From NCBI RefSeq assembly GCF_003634045.1, contig NZ_RBIM01000006.1, positions 62,001-126,000 of the forward strand: DNA of 64,000 nucleotides, written 5' to 3'. This document shows positions 32,272 to 41,682 of this stretch, piece after piece. Both the position numbers and the translations under genes were made by a program. Every line of letters begins with the position of its first letter. Within the stretch, counting starts at the first letter, position 1. This DNA is from Maricaulis maris (GTDB lineage: Bacteria > Pseudomonadota > Alphaproteobacteria > Caulobacterales > Maricaulaceae). The notes under the pieces are model-generated. The model searched no databases. It saw only the letters and a list, made by a program, of their open reading frames with translations, and was not told the DNA's origin.

Positions 32272-34446
32272 TCAGCCATTGGTGTCGGTAAGAACGGGCG
32301 GCTGGTCATTCTTGAGCGCATGCCCGCGCCCTGACAGGGACGGGTTGGTCATGAAATAGGCATGCGCACTGAACGGCTTGTCGACATTGGCCGTGTCGAC
32401 CCGGCGATAATCGCCCTGGCCGTCCATATACCAGGACTGATCGGTGTCGTTGAGATTGGCGACCATGATCTGGTCGAGCACCTGGCGATGCACGGTCGGG
32501 TTCTGGATCGGGCAGAGATGCTCAACCCGGCGGTCCAGATTGCGCGGCATCCAGTCGGCCGAGGAGATATACATCTTGGCCGCCGGCGACGGCATCGCCT
32601 TGCCATTGGCAAAACAGACGATGCGCGAATGTTCGAGAAAGCGCCCGACGATGGATTTCACGCGGATGTTTTCCGACAGGCCGGGAATGCCCGGTCGCAG
32701 GCAACAAATCCCGCGCACCACGAGTTCGACCCGGACACCGGCCTGGCTGGCGCGGTAGAGCGCGTCGATGATTTCCGGATGGACGAGCGAGTTGAGCTTG
32801 GCCCAGACCGCCGCCGGCAGGCCTTCGCCGGCATTGGCGATCTCCTGCTCGATATGGCCGATAATGGTTTCCTTCATGCCGATCGGCGACACTGCCAGGC
32901 GTTCCAGATTATCGGGTCGGGCATAACCGGTGACATAGTTGAAGACGCGACCGGCATCACGGCCAAAGGCCGGGTCGGCGGTGAACAGCGACAGGTCGGT
33001 ATAGATGCGGGCCGTGATCGGGTGATAATTGCCGGTCCCGAAATGGGCATAGGTGCGCAGGTCCGAGCCTTCGCGCCGCACCACCAGCGAAATCTTGGCG
33101 TGGGTCTTGTACTCGATGAAACCGTAGACGACCTGCACACCGGCACGCTCCAGGTCGCGGGCCCATTTCAGGTTGGCCTCTTCGTCAAAGCGCGCTTTCA
33201 GCTCGACCAGGGCGGTGACATTCTTGCCGCTCTCCGCGGCCTCGATCAGGGCGGCCACGATCGGGCTGTCCTTGGAGGTACGGTATAGGGTCTGCTTGAT
33301 CGCGATGACGTCCGGGTCGGCCGCCGCCTGACGCAGGAATTCGACCACCACATCAAAGCTCTCATAGGGATGGTGGACGATGATGTCCTTCTCCCGGATC
33401 GCCGAGAAACAATTGCCGCCATGATCGCGGATGCGCTCGGGATAGCGCGGCTCGTAAGGCGTGAATTTCAGGTCGCCGCGATCATCCGGGATCAATTGGC
33501 TGACCTGGGCCAGGCCCAAAAGCCCGTTGACCGGGACGATATCCTGCGGGCCGGCATGCAGGTGCTGGACGATGAGATCACGCAGGGCTGGCGACATGCC
33601 CTCGTCCAGTGTCAGCCGGACCACCACGCCGCGGCGGCGTTGCTTGAGCAGGTTTTCGAACTCGAGCATCAGGTCTTCGGACTCTTCCTCGACCTCGATA
33701 TCACTGTCACGGATGACGCGGAAACTGCCCTTGCCGACCACTTCATGACCGGGAAAGAGCGTGTCGACAAACATGGTCAGCACGCTTTCCAATGTCATGT
33801 AGCGACGCGCCGGACGACCGCCATCGCGCGCCGGTCGCGTCGGCAGCTCGACGAAGCGCTTGACGCCGCTGGGCAGCGGGATCAGCGCATTCATAAGCTT
33901 GCCCGTCCCTTTCTTGCGCAGCTGCAGCGCGACCGCGAAGCCGAGATTGGGGATGAAGGGGAAAGGATGCGCCGGGTCGATCGCCAGCGGCGTGATCACC
34001 GGCAAGGTGTGTTTGAGAAAATCACCCCGCAACCAGGCCTCATCGGTCTTGGACACCTGGCTCGGTTCCAGCACCTTGACGCCCGCCTTGCCGATCTCGG
34101 CATGCAGTTTGCGCCACAGGGCCTGTTGTTTGAGCATCAGCTCGCCGGCCAGCGCATGGATTTGTTCGAGTTGTTCGGCCGGGGTCAGCCCGTCGATACT
34201 GGTCGCGGTGACGCCATTATGGACCTGGGCCCGCAGACCGGCGACGCGGACCATGTAGAACTCGTCCAGATTGCTGGCAGAAATCGACAGGAAACGCAGG
34301 CGCTCAAACACCGGATGGTGCGGATTGGCCGCCTCGTCGAGCACACGCAGGTTGAAACGCACCCAGGACAGCTCCCGATTCACGAAGCGTTTGGGTGATT
34401 GCATCAGCGTTTCAATTTCCGCGAGGTCTCCCACAGGAGCATTCAT
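32272..34446 (-). CDS. ppk: Polyphosphate kinase 1
   Basis: 724 residues with the full PPK1 domain order: N domain ('[20 protein letters not shown]', as [16 protein letters not shown]), head domain, then C1/C2 phospholipase-D-like domains. The phosphorylated histidine lies in '[10 protein letters not shown]', with '[11 protein letters not shown]' next to it, 'RGICCLRPG' and '[15 protein letters not shown]' further on. It reversibly transfers ATP gamma-phosphate to polyphosphate at the membrane. The ATG overlaps the hdaA stop by 4 bases. Confidence 0.95.
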   Translation of the reverse strand: MNAPVGDLAEIETLMQSPKRFVNRELSWVRFNLRVLDEAANPHHPVFERLRFLSISASNLDEFYMVRVAGLRAQVHNGVTATSIDGLTPAEQLEQIHALAGELMLKQQALWRKLHAEIGKAGVKVLEPSQVSKTDEAWLRGDFLKHTLPVITPLAIDPAHPFPFIPNLGFAVALQLRKKGTGKLMNALIPLPSGVKRFVELPTRPARDGGRPARRYMTLESVLTMFVDTLFPGHEVVGKGSFRVIRDSDIEVEEESEDLMLEFENLLKQRRRGVVVRLTLDEGMSPALRDLIVQHLHAGPQDIVPVNGLLGLAQVSQLIPDDRGDLKFTPYEPRYPERIRDHGGNCFSAIREKDIIVHHPYESFDVVVEFLRQAAADPDVIAIKQTLYRTSKDSPIVAALIEAAESGKNVTALVELKARFDEEANLKWARDLERAGVQVVYGFIEYKTHAKISLVVRREGSDLRTYAHFGTGNYHPITARIYTDLSLFTADPAFGRDAGRVFNYVTGYARPDNLERLAVSPIGMKETIIGHIEQEIANAGEGLPAAVWAKLNSLVHPEIIDALYRASQAGVRVELVVRGICCLRPGIPGLSENIRVKSIVGRFLEHSRIVCFANGKAMPSPAAKMYISSADWMPRNLDRRVEHLCPIQNPTVHRQVLDQIMVANLNDTDQSWYMDGQGDYRRVDTANVDKPFSAHAYFMTNPSLSGRGHALKNDQPPVLTDTNG

Positions 34447-35144
34447 GCCGCGTCTCCAGTCTCGGTCCAGCTGTCCAGGATTTCGCGCGCGATGGCGCGG
34501 GTAATCGGAGTCTTCTTGACGAGCGCCAGCTTGTCCATCCGTTCAGCAAGCAGGCGCACCGCCGCAACGGATCGCTCCATGCGCGGCAGGAGATAGTCTA
34601 TCACGCCGGGACGCACCGGCGCGCCCCTGTCGGCCAATTGTTTTTGCATCATCCGGGTCAGCAATTCGTCATCGGCCTCGTGCAGATCGACATGGACCAG
34701 CGCCCGCAACCGCGACACCAGGTCCGGCAAGGTCGCGCGCCAGTGAGCCGGCCGGCTGCGTGCAGTCAGCAACAGGGCCTGGATCTCGCCTTCAGCAGCC
34801 CGGTTGAGGAGATGGAAGAGCGCGTCCTCGTCGACACCCTGATCGACACCCTCGACCACCAGCGCTGTCTGCGCCGCCAAGTCAGACAGGTGCGCTGCGA
34901 GATGCGCTGCCGGCAGGGTGATGGCGTGGTTTTGTGTCGCCCAGATCGACGCCAGATGCGACTTGCCCGCGCCCTCCGGCCCGACCAACGCCATGACATT
35001 GCGCGGCCAGTCTCCCGGTCGCTCCAGCACATCGCGCGCACCGGCATTCGACGGCCCCGAAATGAAGGCTGCCGCACTGAAATCCTCGCGCGCCGGAAGG
35101 TCCAGCGCCATTTGCGGTGTCACAGACATCTTCATCGCGCTCAC
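34443..35144 (-). CDS. hdaA: DnaA regulatory inactivator homologue HdaA
   Basis: 233 residues: a single DnaA-like AAA+ domain with no DnaA domain I or IV. Walker A is [14 protein letters not shown]; '[11 protein letters not shown]' is a degenerate Walker B region (VEG in place of DDI); '[19 protein letters not shown]' ([14 protein letters not shown]) is the sensor/arginine region. With the replication clamp it promotes ATP hydrolysis by DnaA after initiation. It precedes ppk in a tight operon, an arrangement familiar in Caulobacterales. Confidence 0.85.
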   Translation of the reverse strand: MSAMKMSVTPQMALDLPAREDFSAAAFISGPSNAGARDVLERPGDWPRNVMALVGPEGAGKSHLASIWATQNHAITLPAAHLAAHLSDLAAQTALVVEGVDQGVDEDALFHLLNRAAEGEIQALLLTARSRPAHWRATLPDLVSRLRALVHVDLHEADDELLTRMMQKQLADRGAPVRPGVIDYLLPRMERSVAAVRLLAERMDKLALVKKTPITRAIAREILDSWTETGDAA

Positions 35145-35149
35145 GCTGA

Positions 35150-36253
35150 TCAGCGGGCCGACAATACCACCCAGCCCAGTCCGGGATGTTCTTCCAGCGT
35201 CGCGCCGCGCTCGGCAAGTTCGGAGACCAGCTGGGCGAAATCGCCGCGATACTCGACGTTCATGCGGGCACCGTCACGCGACAGGGCATCCAGCTGGGCG
35301 CCTTCGACCAGGGAGGCCCTGCTCAGCGCGGTCTGCAGCCGACGCCACTCGTCCAAGCCGCCATAGAGTACAGTCACGCGCAGTGATGTGGTCTCGAAAT
35401 CGCGCACCACGGAACGCCGCTTCCAGTCATCTTCGCGATCGGTCACGAAAGCCTGCGCCGCATCGCGCCAGCCGCCATAGACAATTTGCGGCCCCCAGGT
35501 GTCAGTCGACATCACTCCGACGGCGTCAAAGCTGACCAGATAACCGCCAAAGCGCCGAATGCCGTCACGTTCGCCGGCGCGCAGCACGGCAATCCGGTTG
35601 AAACCATACATCAGGGCCGTGTTGCGGAGCGCTTCCTCGTCAAGCTGCAGGGCTTGGCGGGCTGTAATCGGCCGCGACGTCGACAGGCTGGTCTGCGGCG
35701 GCAAGGAGATTGGCGTCAGGGAATGACTGAAATCCTGCTCGCTCCACGCGGCGCGCCAGGGATTGGCCTCCCACAGGGCAAAGCCGGTTTCGGTCTCCAT
35801 CACCGGCAGGACCAGCATCGGGCGCGACTGCGATTCCACATAAGGCACGCCATAAGCGCGCATCACCCGGCCCACAGCGCGGGGATCAAAGCTGACATCC
35901 AGCTGGGCGAGATAACGGGTCGCACTGCGCTGCTCGTTGGAGATTTCCAGGCCGGCAATCATCTCGGCAATGATCGCCTCGTCGAGGGTGAGCCCGGAGA
36001 CCATTTCACCGGTCTCGGACAGGTGCGCGTCGAGCTCGAGGCTTGTACCAGCACGGTCCTCAGCCAGTGTCAGGCGCTCGATCAGGCGCCGGGCCGCGGC
36101 CAGCTGACCTTGGCGCATCGCCGCCGTCTGGGCCTCCAGGGCATTGCTGGCAGTCGCGTCGATTGCGACGCCCTTGATGGTGTAGGGGTCGTCCGCCCGG
36201 GCCGCCGGCAGGCAGGCGAGGCTGAGACAAAGCGCGGCTAGAATGAAACGCAC
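35150..36253 (-). CDS. DUF2066 periplasmic protein
   Basis: I choose GTG 36253: AGGAG lies 8 bases before it and the product then begins directly with a signal peptide (VRFILAALCLSLACLPAARA), giving 367 residues. The mature protein has the DUF2066 pattern ('YTIKGVAIDATASNALEAQTAAM' in parts YTIKGVAIDAT, ALEAQTAAM; 'ARRLIERLTL'; 'YLAQLDVSFDP'; 'RPMLVLPVME'). The function is unknown. Its gene runs into hdaA with a 5-base gap and is divergent from purM, a conserved neighbourhood in this group. Confidence 0.8.
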   Translation of the reverse strand: MRFILAALCLSLACLPAARADDPYTIKGVAIDATASNALEAQTAAMRQGQLAAARRLIERLTLAEDRAGTSLELDAHLSETGEMVSGLTLDEAIIAEMIAGLEISNEQRSATRYLAQLDVSFDPRAVGRVMRAYGVPYVESQSRPMLVLPVMETETGFALWEANPWRAAWSEQDFSHSLTPISLPPQTSLSTSRPITARQALQLDEEALRNTALMYGFNRIAVLRAGERDGIRRFGGYLVSFDAVGVMSTDTWGPQIVYGGWRDAAQAFVTDREDDWKRRSVVRDFETTSLRVTVLYGGLDEWRRLQTALSRASLVEGAQLDALSRDGARMNVEYRGDFAQLVSELAERGATLEEHPGLGWVVLSAR

Positions 36254-36383
36254 GGCGGCGACTCCTGTAACTTGGACATCGGGCGCACTATAACCACACG
36301 CTGCCGGGCGTGAAGCCCGTGGCTTGCCTCCGGGGCGTGTTTCGACATACACCGCGCCTGATTTTACAGAGTTGAGGAAACGG

Positions 36384-37424
36384 ATGTCCGGAACCGGAAA
36401 CGATGATCGCCCGAACGGGCTGACCTATGCCGACAGTGGTGTCTCGATCGACGCCGGCGACGCGTTGGTCGACCGTATCAAGCCCTTGGCCGCCATGACA
36501 CGCCGTGCCGGAGCGGCTGCCGACCTGGGCGGCTTCGGCGGAGCCTTTGACTTGAAAGCGGCCGGTTACACGGATCCGATCCTGATTTCCGGCACGGACG
36601 GAGTCGGCACCAAGCTCAAGCTCGCCATCGCCACCGGCAAGGTTGATACGGTCGGGATCGACCTGGTCGCCATGTGTGTGAATGACGTGCTGGCCCAGGG
36701 CGCCGAACCGCTCTTCTTCCTCGACTATCTGGCCTGTTCCAAGCTTGACCCGGCGCGCGGCGAAGCCATCGTCTCGGGCATTGCCGCCGGCTGCAAGGAC
36801 AGCGGCTGCGCCCTGATCGGCGGCGAAACGGCGGAAATGCCGGGCATGTATGAGGGCGATGATTTCGATCTCGCCGGCTTTGTGGTCGGCGCCGCCGAAC
36901 GCGGCCGTCTCCTGCCCGACCACGACAAAATGGCTGCCGGCGACGTGCTGATCGGCCTCGCCTCCTCCGGCGTTCACTCGAACGGTTTCTCGCTGGTCCG
37001 CAAAGTGGTCGAGCTGTCGGGCCTGGACTGGTCTGACGAAGCGCCCTTCGCACCGGGCCAGACACTCGGCGAGGCCTTCCTCGCCCCGACCCGGCTCTAC
37101 GTGAAGTCCTGCCTGCCCTTGATCAAGTCCGGCCTCCTGACCGGTCTCGCCCATATCACCGGTGGCGGCTTGGTCGAGAATCCGCCGCGCATGACGCCCG
37201 ACTCGCTAGTCCCGGTCATCGATTACAGTGCCTGGACCCTGCCGCCGGTCTTCCAGTGGCTGGCCGAAACCGGCGGTATTTCCGCCCATGAAATGCACCG
37301 CACCTTCAATTGCGGCATAGGCATGCTGCTCGCGGTGGCGCCGGACAAGGTGGATGCGGCGATGGAAGCGCTTGCACTGACCGGCGAGACCGCCATGATC
37401 ATCGGCGAACTCCAAGCGGCCTGA
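36384..37424 (+). CDS. purM: Phosphoribosylformylglycinamidine cyclo-ligase (AIR synthetase)
   Basis: The start is ATG 36384 with GAGGAA upstream, giving 346 residues. AIRS motifs are present: '[15 protein letters not shown]', '[14 protein letters not shown]', '[18 protein letters not shown]' and '[11 protein letters not shown]'. It performs step five of de novo purine synthesis, FGAM to AIR. purN follows after 16 bases, so the two steps are co-expressed. It diverges from the DUF2066 gene. Confidence 0.96.
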   Translation: MSGTGNDDRPNGLTYADSGVSIDAGDALVDRIKPLAAMTRRAGAAADLGGFGGAFDLKAAGYTDPILISGTDGVGTKLKLAIATGKVDTVGIDLVAMCVNDVLAQGAEPLFFLDYLACSKLDPARGEAIVSGIAAGCKDSGCALIGGETAEMPGMYEGDDFDLAGFVVGAAERGRLLPDHDKMAAGDVLIGLASSGVHSNGFSLVRKVVELSGLDWSDEAPFAPGQTLGEAFLAPTRLYVKSCLPLIKSGLLTGLAHITGGGLVENPPRMTPDSLVPVIDYSAWTLPPVFQWLAETGGISAHEMHRTFNCGIGMLLAVAPDKVDAAMEALALTGETAMIIGELQAA

Positions 37425-37440
37425 CGCGAGAGACACACAG

Positions 37441-38091
37441 ATGGCGAAGACAAAGATCGCCGTGCTCATCTCCGGGCGCGGCTCCAACATGCAGGCCCTG
37501 ATCGAAGCGGCACGGGACGAGGACTTCCCGGCCGAAATCGTGCTGGTCGCCTCAAACAATCCCGACGCGGCCGGTCTCGAGATCGCCCGCGCCGCTGGCA
37601 TTGACACCGAAGTCGTCAATCATCGCGAGTTTGACGACCGGGCGGCCTTCGAGGAGGCGCTCGACTCGACGATCAAACTCTATGGTGCGCGCATCGTCTG
37701 CCTGGCCGGTTTCATGCGCATCCTGACGCCCTGGTTCACCGAGCGCTGGCGCGACCTGTTGATCAATATCCACCCGTCATTGCTGCCAGCCTTCAAGGGG
37801 CTGCACACGCATGAACGGGCGCTGGAAGCCGGTGTCCGCATTCATGGCTGCACAGTCCACTACGTCCGCCCGGAGATGGATGACGGCCCGATCATCGGCC
37901 AGGCCGCTGTCCCCGTCCTGCATGGCGATACCGCCGAGACGCTGGGTGAGCGCGTGCTGCATGCCGAGCATGCCCTCTACGCCCAGTGCGTCGCCCTCGC
38001 CTGCTCCGGCAAGGCGCGTGTGGCCGGTGAGCGGGTCCGCCTGCAGGTCCGTGAATTCGGTGCCGAACTGCTGATGAACCCGCACGACTGA
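37441..38091 (+). CDS. purN: Phosphoribosylglycinamide formyltransferase
   Basis: 216 residues with the GART fold: 'IAVLISGRGSNMQAL' (phosphate site), 'CLAGFMRILTPWF', 'INIHPSLLPAFKG' (catalytic Asn-His) and 'VRPEMDDGPII' (catalytic Asp). It uses 10-formyl-THF to convert GAR to FGAR. It is the second gene of the purMN operon, convergent with the TetR gene 18 bases on. Confidence 0.95.
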   Translation: MAKTKIAVLISGRGSNMQALIEAARDEDFPAEIVLVASNNPDAAGLEIARAAGIDTEVVNHREFDDRAAFEEALDSTIKLYGARIVCLAGFMRILTPWFTERWRDLLINIHPSLLPAFKGLHTHERALEAGVRIHGCTVHYVRPEMDDGPIIGQAAVPVLHGDTAETLGERVLHAEHALYAQCVALACSGKARVAGERVRLQVREFGAELLMNPHD

Positions 38092-38109
38092 CGGGCGGTC
38101 GCACAAGGC

Positions 38110-38700
38110 TCAACCGGTCGACATCAAGGCCTGTCTGGCGAGCCGCTTCATCTCCTCGATATAGCGCGCCTGCGGCCAGTTGCAGCCCTCTACCAGGCTT
38201 TCCCAATTGCGGACCGATAACAGGGTCCACAACAGATCCGTCGCCGCAGCGTCATCCGGGTCATCACGCAGAATTCCGTCTGCCTTCAAGGCAGAGACCG
38301 CGGCCATGCAACCTTCGCGAAGGGCTGACATCCGGTCATCCCAGGCCAGTTTCGCAGCCTCATCGCCGGGCGCCATGTCCAGCAAGGCACGACAGACCGG
38401 ATGCACGACCGGGATGTAATTACCCCAGGCTTCAATGAAAGCGTCCAGCCTTTCCAGGCCTGACGTCGCGGCGCGACTGGCGGCCAGGCGGGCATCGATA
38501 TCGCTCTCGGCATCAACAAATCGGGTCACCGCGATCAACAGCTCGGCGCGGGTGCTGAAATGCAGATACACGGCCTGGCGGCTGACGCCGGACGCCCTGG
38601 CGATATCGCTCATGCGGGTCTTCGCGCCCTGCCCCTGCTCGAGCAGGGCCCAGCACGCCCGCAAGATCCGCTCGCGCGTCGACACTCCATCATCCGGCAT
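38110..38700 (-). CDS. TetR family regulator of the NmrA/DUF1772 genes
   Basis: I place the start at ATG 38700; a further in-frame GTG at 38769 would fall inside an operator. The product is 196 residues with an N-terminal HTH ('RILRACWALLEQGQGAKTRMSDIARASGVSRQAVYLHF', e.g. TRMSDIARASGVSRQAVYLHF in parts) and a TetR_C-type ligand domain ('YIPVVHPVCRALLDMA'). Three 17-bp palindromes between it and the divergent gene point to joint control of itself and the oxidoreductase operon. Confidence 0.85.
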   Translation of the reverse strand: MPDDGVSTRERILRACWALLEQGQGAKTRMSDIARASGVSRQAVYLHFSTRAELLIAVTRFVDAESDIDARLAASRAATSGLERLDAFIEAWGNYIPVVHPVCRALLDMAPGDEAAKLAWDDRMSALREGCMAAVSALKADGILRDDPDDAAATDLLWTLLSVRNWESLVEGCNWPQARYIEEMKRLARQALMSTG

Positions 38701-38758
38701 AGCCCTGGCCTTTCCCTGTGCACCCGCATCGACGGGTTCCGATGCAGGATTGATTGCA

Positions 38759-38817
38759 CTTGACACCACGTCAAGTCGATGCCACTTGACGCCATGTAAA
38801 GTTTACACCACGTCAAG
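38759..38817. promoter_or_regulatory. Three 17-bp TetR operators
   Basis: CTTGACACCACGTCAAG (38759-38775, perfect 6-bp arms), CTTGACGCCATGTAAAG (38785-38801) and GTTTACACCACGTCAAG (38801-38817) share arms and the central RCCAY. Sites 2 and 3 share one base. A TTGACA lies inside site 1. The cluster sits between divergent starts at 38700 and 38832. Confidence 0.8.
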
Positions 38818-38831
38818 CAAAGGAAATCGCC

Positions 38832-39689
38832 ATGACCGCCATCGACCCATCCGCCGACATCCTCGTCCTCGGCGCCACCGGCAAGACCGGCCGCCTCATC
38901 GTCAATGCCCTGCAATCGCGCAATATCCCCGTCCGTCCCGGCTCGCGCGACGCCGAACGTCCATTCAGTTGGCAGGACCGTGATGGCTGGGACCATGCCC
39001 TGCAGGGTGTGCGCTCGGTCTATATCGCCTATGCGCCGGATCTCGCCGTGCCAGGCGCCCCGGAGGACATCGCCGCCTTCACCGACCGCGCCCGCAAAGC
39101 CGGCGTGGAGCAACTCGTGCTGCTGTCCGGGCGCGGTGAGCCTGAGGCGGAAGCCAGCGAGACCATCATCCGCCAGAGCGGGCTGCGCTGGACGGTGATC
39201 CGCTCAAGCTGGTTCTTCCAGAATTTCGACCAAGGTGCCTTCCAGCCCATGGTCGCGGCCGGTGAACTCGCTCTGCCGGTCGGACAGATCGCCGAACCCT
39301 TCATCGATATCCGCGACATTGCCGATATCGCGGTCGCGGCTCTGACCGGCACGGAACATGACGACCAGCTTTATGAAGTGACCGGTCGGCAATTGCTGAG
39401 CTTTGCCGATATTGCGGCCCTGATCACCGAGAGGGCCGGCCGCCCCGTCCGCCATGTCGACATTCCGCACCAGGCGTTCATCGACGGCGCCCGCGCTGCC
39501 GGCCTGCCACAGGATCATGTCTGGTTGCTCGACTACCTGTTCACAACGGTGCTGGACGGTCGCAATGCCCGGGTCATGGACGGTGTCGAACGGGCCCTGG
39601 GCCGGCCGCCGCGCAGCTTTGCCGACTATGCCGCCTCGGTTCCGGCCAGTGCCTGGGCCGCCACACCCGCCGCCGGGCTGGCATCATGA
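38832..39689 (+). CDS. NAD(P)-binding NmrA/SDR-like reductase
   Basis: 285 residues. The Rossmann motif 'ILVLGATGKTGRLIVNAL' is at the N terminus, followed by 'VYIAYAPDL', 'LVLLSGRGE' and 'WTVIRSSWFFQNF', typical of the NmrA/atypical-SDR group often annotated as ergot-alkaloid-type reductases. No catalytic YxxxK is evident, so it may be a redox sensor or a reductase of unknown substrate. It is overlapped by 4 bases with the DUF1772 gene and preceded by three TetR operators. Confidence 0.8.
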   Translation: MTAIDPSADILVLGATGKTGRLIVNALQSRNIPVRPGSRDAERPFSWQDRDGWDHALQGVRSVYIAYAPDLAVPGAPEDIAAFTDRARKAGVEQLVLLSGRGEPEAEASETIIRQSGLRWTVIRSSWFFQNFDQGAFQPMVAAGELALPVGQIAEPFIDIRDIADIAVAALTGTEHDDQLYEVTGRQLLSFADIAALITERAGRPVRHVDIPHQAFIDGARAAGLPQDHVWLLDYLFTTVLDGRNARVMDGVERALGRPPRSFADYAASVPASAWAATPAAGLAS

Positions 39690-40162
39690 TCGCCCTGACG
39701 CTGTCGGCCCAGCTGTTGGGTCTCGGTGCCGGCCTCATCGCCGGCATCTTCCTCGCCTTCTCCGACTTCGTCATGCCCGGTCTCGATGAGGCCGGGCCGG
39801 GCGGCGGCGCCGATGCGATGCGCGGCCTCAACCGGACCGTCTACAAGTCAATTTTCCTGGTGCTGTTGAAAGCCCTGGTGCCGCTCGCTTTGGTCCTGGC
39901 CGTGACCGCCCTCCTGTTCGGACGACCGGGCATGGCGATCTGGCTGGGACTGGGCATGGCCAGCCATGTCGGGCCGGTCCTGCTGGTCACCGGCCTGCGC
40001 AATATACCGATGAACAACCGCTTGCAGTCACTGGCCGGTGACGCGGACGGTACGTCCGCCTACTGGCCGCAATATGTCGCGCGCTGGACCGGCTGGAACC
40101 ATGTCCGCACGGCCGGAGCCGTCCTCACCTGTGCCTGCTTCCTGCTCGCCGCCATCGCATGA
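39686..40162 (+). CDS. DUF1772 / anthrone-oxygenase-like membrane protein
   Basis: 158 residues with four predicted hydrophobic segments ('LLGLGAGLIAGIFLAFSDFVMPGL' in parts, 'LALVLAVTALLFG', 'GLGMASHVGPVLLVTGL', 'TAGAVLTCACFLLAAIA') and the family motif 'NIPMNNRL'. DUF1772 proteins are often encoded next to NmrA-type genes in TetR-controlled pairs. The role is unknown; the anthrone oxygenase name comes from fungal relatives. The start overlaps the upstream stop (ATGA). Confidence 0.8.
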   Translation: MIALTLSAQLLGLGAGLIAGIFLAFSDFVMPGLDEAGPGGGADAMRGLNRTVYKSIFLVLLKALVPLALVLAVTALLFGRPGMAIWLGLGMASHVGPVLLVTGLRNIPMNNRLQSLAGDADGTSAYWPQYVARWTGWNHVRTAGAVLTCACFLLAAIA

Positions 40163-40230
40163 CCGGGCAAGCTCACTTGCGATCAGACCCGCAAGCACGG
40201 CAATAAGGAGGTGTGCTTGCGGAGTCTGTT

Positions 40231-40650
40231 ATGCTGATTGCCCAGACCATCCTGATCGATGAGGCCGAGATCGAGGAGCGTTTCATCCGAGCCTCCGGTC
40301 CCGGTGGCCAGCATGTCAACAAGACTGAGAGCGCCGTGCAACTGCGCTTCGACCTCGCCGCCAACACCACCCTGCCCGACGCCGCCAAGCGCCGCCTGGT
40401 GCGGCTGGCCGGCTCACGCATGACCAAGGATGGCAGCCTGGTCCTGAAAGCCGACAGCCACCGCGAACGCGAGCGCAATCGCAGCGACGCCCGCGACCGC
40501 CTGCGCAATCTGATCGAGCAAGCGCTGATCGCCCCGAAACCGCGCAAGAAGGCGCGGCCATCCCTGGCGTCGATCAAACGGGTGAAAGCGGCCAAGGCGC
40601 AGAAATCCCAGACCAAGTCGATGCGGCGCAAGCCGGGGTCAGAGGACTAG
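40231..40650 (+). CDS. arfB: Alternative ribosome-rescue factor ArfB (YaeJ)
   Basis: The start is ATG 40231, six bases after GGAG, giving 139 residues. The peptidyl-tRNA hydrolase GGQ motif lies at 25-27 (ASGPGGQHVNKTES). The protein lacks stop-codon recognition domains and has the basic C-terminal tail (KPRKKARPSLASIKRVK...) that enters the empty mRNA channel of stalled ribosomes. It may share a transcript with the preceding two genes, though 68 bases intervene. Its stop abuts the convergent gene's stop. Confidence 0.93.
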   Translation: MLIAQTILIDEAEIEERFIRASGPGGQHVNKTESAVQLRFDLAANTTLPDAAKRRLVRLAGSRMTKDGSLVLKADSHRERERNRSDARDRLRNLIEQALIAPKPRKKARPSLASIKRVKAAKAQKSQTKSMRRKPGSED

Positions 40651-41529
40651 CTACTCTGGCTGCGGGAAAACCGGCGGCGAGGCCACACTCGCGCCGAGAT
40701 GGACATAGAGGTGATAAGTATCAGCCTCGACCCCGCGAACCCCGGCCTCGATCGCATCTTCCATTGACATGACACGGTGTTCGCCCAAATCGACATAAGC
40801 GGGTGAGGCATGAGGGCCGCATTCGACCGTTTCCATCGTGGCACCGCGACAAGTCCAGGCCTCCCCGCCGATAGTGCCCAGCCGCACAGTGTAGACTTCG
40901 TCCGGCCCGGCCAGCGAGCCGATGGTTTCCAGCGATCTCTCGCCGAACACCATTGGTGCTCTGCGCGCATGCACGTTGCCAACAAGCACAAGGATCACGT
41001 CGGCGCTCCCGACAAGGCTTCGCGCGCGTCTCAGCATCGCATGATCACGCCGCTGCGGCATTTCGGCCAGGTCCGCGTCATCGACCGCGTGATAATCGAC
41101 GGCAACAATATCAATGGCCGCCCCGGCAGCCCTGCGGAGCCTTACCGTGTCGATCAGGGCCAGCATTGCCTCGCTCGACCGGCCGTCGCGCATCCGTCCA
41201 TTCCAAAAGAGCGACCCTGTGCTCAGCGCCTGCACCGCCGACTCGCCACCGTCTGAAGCCAGGTAAGCATCCAGCCGGTCCTGCTCGCTGGAGGAAATTT
41301 CCAAGGCAAGGATTGTTCGCCCGCCGCGCACGACACCGAGGCACAGCAGGCTGGCCACAAATTCCGGTGCCTGCACCGTGCCGTGCATCTCGCCCAGCAG
41401 GATCGGTCGTCCCGCAGCCTCGTCGAGCAGTGTTTCGGCGCCGGCTATCGTATCGCACCCATTGCCGGTCTGCCCCTCATCTTGAGCTTGCACAAGCAAG
41501 CTCAGCCCCAACATCGCGCCCAAGATCAT
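40651..41529 (-). CDS. ChaN/EreA-superfamily secreted protein
   Basis: The start is taken at ATG 41529 after a G-rich site (an alternative lies at 41550), giving 292 residues. A short signal peptide (MILGAMLGLSLLVQAQ) is followed by a fold with 'PILLGEMHGTVQAPEFV' (Glu47, His49), 'LALEISSSEQDRLDAYL' and 'VLVGNVHARRAPM'. That paired E-x-H and N-V-H-A pattern is shared by the ChaN, erythromycin-esterase-like and TraB/Tiki superfamily, which includes haem-binding lipoproteins and hydrolases. The exact function is unknown; no lipobox is present. Confidence 0.65.
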   Translation of the reverse strand: MILGAMLGLSLLVQAQDEGQTGNGCDTIAGAETLLDEAAGRPILLGEMHGTVQAPEFVASLLCLGVVRGGRTILALEISSSEQDRLDAYLASDGGESAVQALSTGSLFWNGRMRDGRSSEAMLALIDTVRLRRAAGAAIDIVAVDYHAVDDADLAEMPQRRDHAMLRRARSLVGSADVILVLVGNVHARRAPMVFGERSLETIGSLAGPDEVYTVRLGTIGGEAWTCRGATMETVECGPHASPAYVDLGEHRVMSMEDAIEAGVRGVEADTYHLYVHLGASVASPPVFPQPE

Positions 41530-41682
41530 GGCATCCCCCAGATTGCACAATCATCAGGATGCAATTAAATCGGGCCGCAATGAGGCAGTCGGCGAACGCG
41601 CCATTTGCGGCGAGCGCCGTTACGCCCGGAAAGCTGCCAGGGCGTGCCGGCAGGTCAGGCTGATCCGCTCTGACAGGACAGA

